NCBI RefSeq assembly: GCF_900109135.1
Contig: NZ_FNYT01000007.1
Location: 1 to 32,862 of the forward strand
DNA: 32,862 bases
Source: Trichococcus ilyis
GTDB taxonomy: Bacteria; Bacillota; Bacilli; Lactobacillales; Aerococcaceae
Direction of reading: 5' to 3'
This document shows, in pieces, positions 1-8,094 of this stretch. The notes under the pieces are model-generated. The model was not told where the DNA came from and searched no databases. It was given only the letters and a program-made list of their open reading frames with translations. A program made the translations under genes and the position numbers. Every line of letters begins with the position of its first letter. The stretch's first letter is position 1.

Positions 1-1
1 G

Positions 2-103
2 TATTTGTTCAAGGAACTTCCGAACACGCCCTTCAAAGAGGAGCCCGAACTTCTTGAGGATTATTTGCCATGGAGTACAGAGATCCAGGAAAACTGCAAA
101 TAA
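2..103 (+). CDS. IS66-family transposase, C-terminal fragment (5' end outside window)
   Basis: An open frame enters from the left edge and ends with TAA at 101-103, giving 33 residues. It includes LLEDYLPWSTEIQENCK at the very end. IS66 TnpC transposases characteristically end in a 'LPN...ELL..LPWS..IPE.CK'-type tail, and the match here is close along its whole length. The catalytic core is not in the window, so whether the element is intact is unknown. Confidence rests on the C-terminal signature together with the CGCTTAC terminus 70 bp downstream. Confidence 0.72.
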   Translation, partial: YLFKELPNTPFKEEPELLEDYLPWSTEIQENCK

Positions 104-143
104 CCCTACTACGATATGATATCCATATTGTAGCAGGGTTATT
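99..143 (+). terminator. Stem-loop after the IS66 transposase
   Basis: Two 19-nt arms (99-117 and 125-143) pair at 18 of 19 positions, counting one G-T wobble, around a 7-nt loop. The stem starts with AATAACCCT, overlaps the stop codon and lacks a clear T tract. It may act as a terminator or as a structure of the IS end. Confidence 0.5.
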
Positions 144-203
144 CGTGTTGCAGTATATACCTGATTATTTGGCGCTTACATACAAAATTTGCCTCTCTCT
201 CTA

Positions 204-242
204 AATACAGCATCGGAAATGCTTCTTTCCCGAGTTAGTTGA
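204..242 (+). repeat. Left terminal inverted repeat of the ISL3-type element
   Basis: This 39-bp arm begins AATACAGCAT and ends GAGTTAGTTGA. It matches the reverse complement of 1596-1634 at 35 of 39 positions. Confidence 0.8.
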
Positions 243-289
243 GATGGTTAAAACGAGGTACAATAAAAGAAAACGAAAGCGGGATTATT

Positions 290-1603
290 ATGCAATGGCT
301 TGTTTCAATGCTAGACCCGGAATTGCTATATCTATCTCATGAACTTACAGACACCGAGGTTACCATTCACGTACAATCCAAACAATCCAGTGCGACTTGT
401 CCCTATTGTGGAACGAGCTCAATGAAAGTTCATTCCCAGTATGTACGTGAGTTTCATGACTTGGCAATCCAAGGATTGCAAACAAAAATATGTTTACACA
501 ACAAAAAATATTTCTGCATTAACCCTGATTGTCCAAAACGGACATTTGCGCAGCGATTCGACTTCATTGCATACAAAGCAAAAAAGACAGATCGCGTACA
601 AATCGAAATTTTAAGAGTTGCCATGGAAATGAGCTCAGTTTCTGCATCTGATTACCTCCGAAATCATGGCATTGAAGTGAGTAAGTCCGTTATTTGTGAA
701 TTGATTAAAAAAAACGCCTAAAATAAATGCGGAGGATGTAACTTGCGTGTGCATTGATGATTTTGCTTTGTGCAGAAGAGTGGATTATGGCACGATTATG
801 GTTGACAGCCAGTCTCACAAAATCATTGATAAGATCCATTCAAGGACTATAGACGATGTCGCAGCATGGTTGAAATTATATCCCCATCTCACCATCGTTT
901 CTCGAGATGGGGCAACACTATATAAAAATGCAGTAATCGAAGCCAATCCAAACATTCAGCATGTATCCGATCGATTTCACTTGCTAAAAAATTTGACTGA
1001 CTATGCCAAAAAAGCCATTCAAGGACTTCTGCCATCAAAGATTATCTTGGCACCTCCAGAAGACACTATTGAGATACCTATAAACAAAGCGATTGAGCAC
1101 TATACAGATTTCGACAGAAATAAGCTGGTGAAAGTGCAGGAAGTGAACGCACCGTCGGTGAATACGTTCGAAAACTGAAAGAAGAACAAATTCAAAAAAA
1201 AAACAGCTATTCTGTATCCCAGTATGCAATCATCCAGCTTTTGTATCGCAAAGAAAGTAAAATCTCCCCAGAAAATTTGGCAATTATATACGACCGCTAT
1301 CCGAAGCTGCCGATAATCTTAGACGCCGTTAGGCAATTTTCTTTTTGTTTATTGAATGGGCATTCTATCGCACTCTGCAACTGGCTTTCACAGATTAAAA
1401 ATTACGGAATTCCTCAGTTCAACAGTTTCGTGATTGGCGTTTTGAAGGACTTGAAGGCAGTCTTAAATAACGCTGTCTATCCTTACAATAATGGATTGGC
1501 CGAGGGTCAAATCAATAAATTAAAGATTATCAAACGGATCATGTATGGTCGTGCAAGCTTTGAAACGCTCAAAAATAAAGTGATTTGGAATTCTTTCAAC
1601 TAA
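290..1603 (+). pseudogene. ISL3-family transposase, broken by two frameshifts
   Basis: Three consecutive frames together give a nearly full-length ISL3 transposase of about 435 codons. The first piece (ATG at 290) carries the N-terminal ISL3 zinc finger CPYCG...CINPDCP and a helix-turn-helix region. The second (about 711-1145) begins INAEDVTCVCIDDFAL and holds two acidic DDE residues (IDDF and VSRDG). The third (about 1145-1603) starts SERTVGEYVRKLKEE and holds the final Glu in NNGLAEGQINKLK. The first break falls in a run of eight A (707-714) and needs a +1 shift. The second lies between about 1125 and 1145 and restores the original frame. All catalytic residues survive, so the decay is recent, but no protein is expected unless sequencing errors explain the breaks. 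Confidence 0.87.
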
Positions 1604-1634
1604 CTCAGGAAAGAACCATTTTCAATGCTGTATT
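1596..1634 (-). repeat. Right terminal inverted repeat of the ISL3-type element
   Basis: This is the reverse-complement partner of 204-242 with four mismatches. It contains the TAA stop (1601-1603) of the transposase frame. Confidence 0.8.
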
Positions 1635-1664
1635 CACTGTGGCGGATATCAATGGCTTAGTTTT

Positions 1665-3200
1665 TTATTCCTTATCTCCGTTCATATACTTCTTTGCATC
1701 CTTAATAAATCCGGCAATGATTATAACCATGACGAATGCGATCGGGAATGCGGATATAATGCTCACGGTCTGAATATTACTCATAGAACTTTCTGAGAAC
1801 ACAAGCGCAATTGGAAGAATAATGAGGAGAACGCACCACAGTAATTCAATCAACTTGTGAGGTTTCTCTCCATCTTCAAGCTTCTTATAACTATAACAGG
1901 ATGCTGTGTAAGCAATAGCGTCAAAGGATGTTGCGTAGAATGCAATCATGGTAAGCATTACAATTACCATGATAACCGGCGCTGCAGGCATTGTATTGAT
2001 GATATCAATGATCAAACCGTAAAGATCGCCAGTTGCCTCATACTGAGTCAGGAAGTCGGTGATGCCCTCTGTCTGCAGTCCCATACCGTAGTTACCAAGA
2101 ACAACAAAACTTACGATTGTTGAGCCAACGCCAAATATATAGCCACCAAGAATTACCTGCTTTACAGTTCTACCTCTTGAAATATTACCGATGAAGAACG
2201 GAACTGCTACACACCATACCATCCAATAAGCCCAGTAATAGATTGTCCAATCCTGAGCAAAGTTAGTAGTACGAAGAGGATCACTATAAGTTGAAAGACC
2301 AATGAAGTTCTGAATCATTCTGCCAAAGGACTCAAAGCCAGTTTCAATAGTATATCCAGCCTGACCGCCGATGATAAGTACCAAAATCAAAAGGCCAAAG
2401 AACAGATAAATGCAAGCTTTTGCAAGGAAGCTGATGCCCTTAAATCCCTTTAAAAGCGTATATGTATATACACAGCAGGTAAGCAGAATGATGATGATTG
2501 TAATTGCAATTCTGCCAATAGTAATATGGAACAAGTTTTCAATGATGGCAGCCATCAGAGGAGTAGCTACACTGAAAGTAGTTGCTGTACCGGCTAAAAG
2601 AGCAAATACTGCCAAAAGGTCAATAATACGTCCTGGGATGCCGTCAGTATGCTTACCGAGGATAGGTCTGCAAGCTTCAGAATACTTCTGCTTGCTTCTA
2701 TTTCTTACATGAAGCATGAAGCCAAATGCTACTGCTAACACAAGATAGAAAGACCAAGGAATGAAGCTCCAATGGAATAGTGGGAACACTCCAGCCCATT
2801 CCTGTACTGACCCTAATTCTGCAATGTAAGGGCTTGTTGCATACATTGCCCATTCAGAGAATGAATAGAACAGAATATCTGCTGCAAGACCACAGGTAAA
2901 CATCATGCTTCCCCAAGCAAAAAATGAATACTGTGGATTCTCTTTCGGTTTTCCAAGTCTGATCTCACCAAATTTTGAGAATGCCAAGTAGAAGGATGCG
3001 ATCAAAATTCCAAGACCAATAATCAAGTAATATACACCAAATGTATCACTAAAGAAAAATCTAACCTGTCCTAACACAGAGTTCGCCTGCTCAGGGAATG
3101 CAAAAAACACTATAGCCAATCCTACGATAATAAGTACTGGGACTATAGTAATAAACCAATCCACTTTTTTTCTGTCAAAACCCTTTACCTCTTTATTCAT
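1665..3200 (-). CDS. BCCT-family transporter, probably choline uptake
   Basis: This 511-residue, 12-helix membrane protein carries the BCCT signature in the region DWTIYYWAYWMVWCVAVPFF followed by ISRGRT. BCCT proteins import quaternary amines such as choline, betaine or carnitine. Choline is inferred because the gene is the last of a block with a choline-kinase-like protein, cytidylyltransferases and licD; its ATG lies 3 nt after the stop of the upstream nucleotidyltransferase gene. The glycine motif that is GMGIG in sodium-coupled members reads CGLAADILF here (residues about 103-111), so sodium coupling may be absent. Length is usual for the family. The ISL3 element lies about 30 bp beyond its stop codon, and no terminator is visible between them. 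Confidence 0.9.
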   Translation of the reverse strand: MNKEVKGFDRKKVDWFITIVPVLIIVGLAIVFFAFPEQANSVLGQVRFFFSDTFGVYYLIIGLGILIASFYLAFSKFGEIRLGKPKENPQYSFFAWGSMMFTCGLAADILFYSFSEWAMYATSPYIAELGSVQEWAGVFPLFHWSFIPWSFYLVLAVAFGFMLHVRNRSKQKYSEACRPILGKHTDGIPGRIIDLLAVFALLAGTATTFSVATPLMAAIIENLFHITIGRIAITIIIILLTCCVYTYTLLKGFKGISFLAKACIYLFFGLLILVLIIGGQAGYTIETGFESFGRMIQNFIGLSTYSDPLRTTNFAQDWTIYYWAYWMVWCVAVPFFIGNISRGRTVKQVILGGYIFGVGSTIVSFVVLGNYGMGLQTEGITDFLTQYEATGDLYGLIIDIINTMPAAPVIMVIVMLTMIAFYATSFDAIAYTASCYSYKKLEDGEKPHKLIELLWCVLLIILPIALVFSESSMSNIQTVSIISAFPIAFVMVIIIAGFIKDAKKYMNGDKE

Positions 3201-3203
3201 TGT

Positions 3204-3917
3204 TTAATTTCTCCATTCTCTGTACGATGCATCCATCGCAACCAGTTCTTCGTAATTGTCAATCTCAACGATGTCGCCGCATTGCATTTCTCTAATTCCT
3301 AAATCGTAATTATCGAAATGACAGAACATCGCAACATCATCCCAGTAGATCTGACGATTCATCTTCTCTTCGAATTCAAGTACAAGATGATTTTTCAACT
3401 TTACACCGTCTTCAGCGGTCCATCTTGAAATACTGAATAGTTGCCACCCTTTTGAACCGCCAGTTCTCGAACAACTTACCACCTTCCCAGCATCAACTGT
3501 CATAAGCCATTCATCGGTTTCTTTCTCGCACCATACCGCGTTATAGCCTGATTTTTCAAACTCCGGCGCGAGTATTGAATCATTGAAAACTATCTGATCT
3601 CCATCCAAGATAATTGCATTCTGTATGTGTTCTCTCGCAACATACAACGATGAGATGTTGTTACAAGTGTCATAATATGGATTCTCTATAAGCTTAAGCC
3701 CTGGATATTCCTCTTCCAGAATTTTGAACTGTTCTTTCAAATATCCAACCACAACGTATATCTCATCAATTCCATTGTTCTTTAGACCCTTGATAACGGA
3801 GTCAATCATTCTGGTTCCATTGACTTTTATCATAGGTTTTGGAACGCTCAGCGACATCGGTTTCATTCTGTTACCAAAGCCGGCTGCCATGATGATTGCT
3901 CGTTCAACCTTACTCAT
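3204..3917 (-). CDS. LicC-like nucleotidyltransferase (phosphocholine cytidylyltransferase type)
   Basis: The 237-residue protein opens with AIIMAAGFGNRMKPMSLSVP followed by KPMIKVNG, the sugar-phosphate nucleotidyltransferase signature (AAGxGxRM...PKPM). It continues with a Rossmann-like core that includes IILDGDQIV, the likely metal-binding acidic site. LicC-type enzymes use CTP to activate phosphocholine as CDP-choline. The start ATG overlaps the end of the preceding gene by 8 bp (ATGAGTAA), which implies translational coupling. It is a paralogue of the middle domain of that preceding protein, so one of the two may activate a different head group. The family is certain; the substrate is inferred from neighbours. 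Confidence 0.85.
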   Translation of the reverse strand: MSKVERAIIMAAGFGNRMKPMSLSVPKPMIKVNGTRMIDSVIKGLKNNGIDEIYVVVGYLKEQFKILEEEYPGLKLIENPYYDTCNNISSLYVAREHIQNAIILDGDQIVFNDSILAPEFEKSGYNAVWCEKETDEWLMTVDAGKVVSCSRTGGSKGWQLFSISRWTAEDGVKLKNHLVLEFEEKMNRQIYWDDVAMFCHFDNYDLGIREMQCGDIVEIDNYEELVAMDASYREWRN

Positions 3918-5676
3918 CAGCCATTCCTCCGATTTTCTTTATTTCCTCAAGTGCGTATCGGTAATACTCCTTTGCGTATCTATACTGGCGAAGGCAATAT
4001 TCACCAAACTCCACACCTAATGTACTCTTGTATTCGCACCAGTTGCTCCACAGAAGTCCACAGGCTGCCATGTATGCATAAATCTTAGCCCTTATAGCAG
4101 TTTCGCATTCTCCGTCGAAGTAAATGGATATAAGTCTATCTGTCTGGCGCTTATTATAAAATGCATATATTGCAAACATTGCTATATCCACATCTGGATC
4201 CTGCATACCGGCGTATTCCCAGTCAGTAAGCTGAAGCTTTGTTATCTCATCCTGTTCATAGAACAAGAAGTTATCCTGGTTTGCGTCAATATGGGTCAGT
4301 ATCTTCTCTTTGATGTTAGCCTCAATGAAAGGAATCAATGACCTAACATTCTCTTTTGTTTTCCTGTAATCCTTATACATAGAAGGCTTACCATTCCATA
4401 AGGATTCGTAGAAGTCGATCTGGCCAAAGATATCAAACTCATGGTCAACTTTTAGTTTCAAGTCATGAAACTGCTTTAAGAGACCAATACACTTACGCAG
4501 GTCCTTTACATCGAGCGGATCACATACACGAACATTATCCAGGAATGCGGTTATTTTGTAGCCATTTTCAGGGTTGATATAGACCGGATCATCACACAGC
4601 CATTCCCCTGCAATGGCTTGATAAACAGCGGCTTCTTCTCTTCTATTGATGAGTAAATCAGTTCCCTCGCCAGGAATTCTCATGATGTATTTCTTGCCTT
4701 CGCAAGAGAAAAGAAATGAACGGTTTGTCATACCTTTCTTCAACACCGAAATATCTGTGATGCTATCTGGTGTGGTATGAAGCTGTTCAGCTATGATTTT
4801 TATAACATCTGACTTAAGTTGCTGTGAATCGCTATCCAACTCTCTTAGTTGCTCGTATGTATTTATTTCTACAACTTCAGAAGCATGAACCACGTGAGCA
4901 GCAACGAACATCCTGTCCTTAATATAGAGCGCTTCTTCCCAGAAAGAACCATCATCTTTTATTTCATCAAGCTGCTCTTTCAATTTCTCCATATCTTCCT
5001 TCAGTAGATAAGCAATACCAATCATTGCATTACCAGCGCTGTTTTTAATTCTCACCAGTTCCATCTTTCGATTGACTCTGACATCACTTTCTTCGTCAAC
5101 CAAGTCGCTTACCATGTACCAAGAATAAAGCTCATGGCTATGAAATGGCTTCCGGTCGCACCAAATATCGCATGGTACGATATATGTGTTTGCTACTTCC
5201 ATTCCCTTTAGAGCTGTAACCATTGAATAGTAGTTGTTCTTTGTTGCATATTCCTGATTGACAATTAGCTGAACCCCGTACTCATCAATCAGGTATTCGA
5301 ATTGTTCCTTCATGAAACCGACCACTATATAAATATCCTTGATCCCAACTTCATGAAGCTGCTTGATTTGTCTATCAATTAATCTCTCTCCATTGACTTC
5401 TAACAGGGCCTTTGGTGATTCCAGGTTGATCGGAACCATTCTCATTCCAAAACCCGCCGCAAGAATAATAGCTTTCTGAGGAGCTTTGGTATTAAATTCA
5501 TGTCGGGCTTTATCAGTCAGACGAACATCTTCATCCAGGTATCCTTGCTTCATCAATTCTTTAATTGATCTATTTACAACACCGAGTGAGTGACCACTTA
5601 TCTCTGCTAAAATACGCTGATTGATAAATGGCTCCAACAGCAGCGCGTTCAGGATGTCACTTTCCTGCTTGTTCAT
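3910..5676 (-). CDS. Three-domain protein: winged helix, LicC-like nucleotidyltransferase, LicA-like choline kinase
   Basis: About 588 residues form three modules. Residues 1-65 are a winged-helix DNA-binding domain (ILAEISGHSLGVVNRSIKEL as recognition region). Residues 68-300 are a nucleotidyltransferase beginning AIILAAGFGMRMVPI and KALLEVNG. Residues 300-588 are an aminoglycoside/choline-kinase fold with the catalytic HIDANQDN near residue 460 and the metal-binding DWEYAG about 20 residues later. Together these could phosphorylate choline and convert it to CDP-choline in the cytoplasm. The domain order suggests the protein may also bind DNA and control its own operon. I chose the second ATG (5676) because GGGG sits 7 nt upstream of it; the first ATG at 5682 lies too close to that sequence. 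The 3' end overlaps the next gene by 8 bp. Confidence 0.88.
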   Translation of the reverse strand: MNKQESDILNALLLEPFINQRILAEISGHSLGVVNRSIKELMKQGYLDEDVRLTDKARHEFNTKAPQKAIILAAGFGMRMVPINLESPKALLEVNGERLIDRQIKQLHEVGIKDIYIVVGFMKEQFEYLIDEYGVQLIVNQEYATKNNYYSMVTALKGMEVANTYIVPCDIWCDRKPFHSHELYSWYMVSDLVDEESDVRVNRKMELVRIKNSAGNAMIGIAYLLKEDMEKLKEQLDEIKDDGSFWEEALYIKDRMFVAAHVVHASEVVEINTYEQLRELDSDSQQLKSDVIKIIAEQLHTTPDSITDISVLKKGMTNRSFLFSCEGKKYIMRIPGEGTDLLINRREEAAVYQAIAGEWLCDDPVYINPENGYKITAFLDNVRVCDPLDVKDLRKCIGLLKQFHDLKLKVDHEFDIFGQIDFYESLWNGKPSMYKDYRKTKENVRSLIPFIEANIKEKILTHIDANQDNFLFYEQDEITKLQLTDWEYAGMQDPDVDIAMFAIYAFYNKRQTDRLISIYFDGECETAIRAKIYAYMAACGLLWSNWCEYKSTLGVEFGEYCLRQYRYAKEYYRYALEEIKKIGGMADE

Positions 5677-5720
5677 GTACATTCCCCTTCCTCAATTTCG
5701 TGAACAGAATGATGTACAAA

Positions 5721-5743
5721 AAGTATCACCTAGGATGATACTT
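5721..5743 (-). terminator. Hairpin between licD and the choline-activation genes
   Basis: AAGTATCA (5721-5728) and TGATACTT (5736-5743) form a perfect 8-bp stem with a 7-nt loop. On the minus strand it is followed by a short T run. It lies downstream of licD and could separate, or partly attenuate, expression of the three choline genes from the glycan genes. Confidence 0.45.
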
Positions 5744-5757
5744 CTTTGTATTTTTAT

Positions 5758-6576
5758 TTATATTCGAAATGCTTCATACTCGTGATGTCCAACCTGTTCT
5801 TCAATAGGTGGAAATTGCATATAATCACCGTAAACATTGGATAATACAGTATCATAATCCTCAGGAATGTAGAACTCATACTCTTCAAATTTATGAAGAA
5901 CCAGTTTTTCAAAACACTTGGTATCAAATATAAGTTTTTCTGCCTTCATTCCACCATTTCCAACCCAGCACCCAACAAGCTTACTCTCTACATTTCTTTC
6001 ACATCTCTGTTCTGCTTTTTTTTCAAAATAACGGTATCCTCTAATTTTCGTATACACAAAAACAGGTGATTTTATTATTGAATGAATAATACCCGAACAA
6101 GATTTTTGGAATGGTGACAATGCCATATATTTCAATAATTCGAGTCTACTTTGAGTTTTAAAAAAAGATACAGCATTTTCTATTGAATTTCCCATGTAAT
6201 CAAGAGGATAGATATCAACAAAAACACCGCAATCACACTGGCTTGGTATTGTTTTCTTTTCTCCAAGAATTATTGTAGTTGTATCTACTATTCTTGAAAC
6301 CGAATAATAATAGCAATCTTTGTTATAAATACTATAAAGTTTATACTTTGGATGTTCCAAATTTTTCAATTTGGACAACAGCATAATATAGTCTCTGCGC
6401 GGCATAAGAATATCTATATCATCATCCCATGGAATAAAACCATTATGTCTTACAGCGCCTATAAGTGTCCCCCACGCTAAAGAATACTTTAAGCCCATAT
6501 CATCCGCCAAATCAGTTATATACTTCAGTATATCCAAAGATATACTTTGTGTTTGTTTTAAGTCCAACTTTTCCAT
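5758..6576 (-). CDS. licD: LicD-family phosphocholine transferase
   Basis: This 272-residue protein has the LicD signature near its N-terminus: SLAWGTLIGAVRHNGFIPWD directly followed by DDIDILMPR. The DDDID cluster is the nucleotidyltransferase-fold catalytic site. LicD proteins move phosphocholine from CDP-choline onto surface glycans or teichoic acids. The gene sits between rmlC and the CDP-choline genes, as expected for decorating the glycan built by this locus. Length matches the family (about 260-300 residues). The acceptor sugar cannot be read from sequence. Confidence 0.9.
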   Translation of the reverse strand: MEKLDLKQTQSISLDILKYITDLADDMGLKYSLAWGTLIGAVRHNGFIPWDDDIDILMPRRDYIMLLSKLKNLEHPKYKLYSIYNKDCYYYSVSRIVDTTTIILGEKKTIPSQCDCGVFVDIYPLDYMGNSIENAVSFFKTQSRLELLKYMALSPFQKSCSGIIHSIIKSPVFVYTKIRGYRYFEKKAEQRCERNVESKLVGCWVGNGGMKAEKLIFDTKCFEKLVLHKFEEYEFYIPEDYDTVLSNVYGDYMQFPPIEEQVGHHEYEAFRI

Positions 6577-6602
6577 TGCGCTTTACATCCCTCATAATAA
6601 AA

Positions 6603-7178
6603 TTAAAACACAAACTTAAATCCGCTCTCTTCGATTTCCTTAAGAGTAGGATTCTTCTGATCCTTTTCGGACAACTTCACTTCAATACCATCAATCGGCC
6701 ATTCAACACCGATGTCCGGATCATCCCACATCAAACCTCCCTCATCATTTGGATGATAAAAGTCTGTACATTTGTAGCAAAACAGTGCTGTGTAAGAAAG
6801 AACCACAAAACCATGCGCAAATCCCTTTGGAATGTAGAACTGCTTGAAGTTCTCTTCACTTAGTATCACGCCATAGGATTTTCCATATGTAGGGCTTCCA
6901 GTTCTCAGATCTACTGCAACATCGTAAACTTCGCCCTGAATAACTCTTACCAGTTTCCCCTGTGGGAACTGCTTCTGAAAATGCAGACCACGAAGTACCC
7001 CCTTGGAAGAAAAGCTCTGATTGTCCTGAACGAATCGCAGATCAAGTCCAGCTTCCTTCATATCGTTTTCATTATAAGTTTCACAGAAATATCCCCTGGA
7101 ATCGCCATGGACAGTTGGCTCGATAATTGCCAGTCCTTCGATTCCGTTAGGATTCATCTCTACTTTAATCTTTCCCAT
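6603..7178 (-). CDS. rmlC: dTDP-4-dehydrorhamnose 3,5-epimerase
   Basis: The 191-residue protein belongs to the RmlC cupin family: HGDSRGYFCETYN near residue 25, then VLRGLHFQ, GEVYDVAVDLR and YIPKGFAHGFVVL. The second His (LHFQ) and the Asp of the VDLR strand correspond to the usual catalytic residues. It converts dTDP-4-keto-6-deoxyglucose to the L-rhamno form, step 3 of dTDP-L-rhamnose synthesis. The start has GGAGAT upstream, and the gene follows rmlD with a 1-nt gap. All four rml genes are present in this window. Confidence 0.95.
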   Translation of the reverse strand: MGKIKVEMNPNGIEGLAIIEPTVHGDSRGYFCETYNENDMKEAGLDLRFVQDNQSFSSKGVLRGLHFQKQFPQGKLVRVIQGEVYDVAVDLRTGSPTYGKSYGVILSEENFKQFYIPKGFAHGFVVLSYTALFCYKCTDFYHPNDEGGLMWDDPDIGVEWPIDGIEVKLSEKDQKNPTLKEIEESGFKFVF

Positions 7179-7179
7179 C

Positions 7180-8091
7180 TTATTCCATCTCCTTCAAATA
7201 TCTACCAACAGCATCCTGCCATGTCGGAAGCGGCTCAAATCCAGCCTCCACCAATTTGCTCTTATCCAGTCTGCTGTTGCTCGGTCTTGTTGCCTTGGAA
7301 AGACCATATTCTTCTGTAGTAACCGGCACTACCTTAGTGCTCATACCTGCCTGCTTGTAGATCTCAACGGTAAAATCGTACCAAGAAATATATCCACCCT
7401 CGTTGGTGACATGGTAATAACCGTACTTCTCAGTCTCAACCATATCCACTAGCAAACGAGCAAGGTCAAAAGTATAAGTCGGAGTTCCGATCTGGTCATT
7501 AACTACTCTTACAGTATCGTGAGTCTTACCAACGTTCACCATGTTCTTAATGAAGTTCTTACCATTTTTGCCGAATACCCAGGCAATACGAACGATGAAA
7601 TACTTCTCCAACAGACCACTAACAGCCAACTCACCTTCAAGCTTTGTCTGGCCATAAACATTAAGCGGCCTATAGTCTTTGCAGTCCGGTTGCCAAGGCT
7701 CGGTGCCCTGACCATCAAACACGTAATCTGTGCTGATATAAGTCATCTTGCAGTCCAGTTCTTTGCAAACCACTGCAATATTTCTAGTACCGCCAGCATT
7801 GACTGCTCTTACCAGTTCAACTTTATCATCATCCTCTGCCATATCCACGGCAGTCCAAGCAGCACAGTGAATAACAGCATCTGGGTTGATTCCCTTGATG
7901 GTTTCTGTTACTGCTGCTTTGTTGGTTATATCTAAGGAAGTGTATGGAGCGGTAGTTACTACAGTTCCGTCAGCCACACCTGCATAAGTCGGAGCTACAT
8001 CGGAGCCAATTGCCTCATATCCTCTTCCGATTAATTCATTTACAACATCATGACCGAGCTGGCCATTAACACCTGTTACAAATACTTTCAT
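7180..8091 (-). CDS. rmlD: dTDP-4-dehydrorhamnose reductase
   Basis: This 303-residue short-chain dehydrogenase has the nucleotide-binding motif GVNGQLG at residue 7, STDYVFDG as the substrate-binding/catalytic serine region, and YGQTK as the catalytic YxxxK. It also has the RmlD-type tail with RPSNSRLDKSKL. It reduces dTDP-4-keto-L-rhamnose to dTDP-L-rhamnose using NAD(P)H. It starts 3 nt after the stop of the NAD-epimerase gene, with GGAG just before the ATG, and is followed at once by rmlC. Confidence 0.95.
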   Translation of the reverse strand: MKVFVTGVNGQLGHDVVNELIGRGYEAIGSDVAPTYAGVADGTVVTTAPYTSLDITNKAAVTETIKGINPDAVIHCAAWTAVDMAEDDDKVELVRAVNAGGTRNIAVVCKELDCKMTYISTDYVFDGQGTEPWQPDCKDYRPLNVYGQTKLEGELAVSGLLEKYFIVRIAWVFGKNGKNFIKNMVNVGKTHDTVRVVNDQIGTPTYTFDLARLLVDMVETEKYGYYHVTNEGGYISWYDFTVEIYKQAGMSTKVVPVTTEEYGLSKATRPSNSRLDKSKLVEAGFEPLPTWQDAVGRYLKEME

Positions 8092-8094
8092 TAT

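Larger units (their letters stand above)
1..179 (+). mobile_element. Right end of an IS66-family insertion sequence (truncated by window edge)
   Basis: The window opens inside an IS66-type transposase reading frame that stops at 101-103. A stem-loop follows, and about 75 bp after the stop the sequence reads GGCGCTTAC, ending at 179. IS66-family elements are known to begin GTAAGCG and therefore end CGCTTAC, so 173-179 is taken as the right terminus. The left end lies outside the window, so the target duplication cannot be checked. Confidence 0.72.
204..1634 (+). mobile_element. ISL3-type insertion sequence, complete ends, inactive transposase
   Basis: The element is bounded by 39-bp imperfect inverted repeats (204-242 and 1596-1634). 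It encloses a single ISL3-type transposase frame and is 1431 bp long, the usual size for ISL3 elements. The stop codon of the transposase lies inside the right repeat. The 8 bp on the left (196-203) and right (1635-1642) do not match, so no target duplication is seen. This is compatible with an old insertion or a later rearrangement. It sits 24 bp from the IS66 end and about 30 bp from the 3' end of the BCCT transporter gene. Confidence 0.8.

Noticed and set aside
700-720. Programmed frameshift at A8 in the ISL3-type transposase
   Set aside because: The shift needed is +1, not the -1 used by IS elements at A-runs, and a second break further on would remain.
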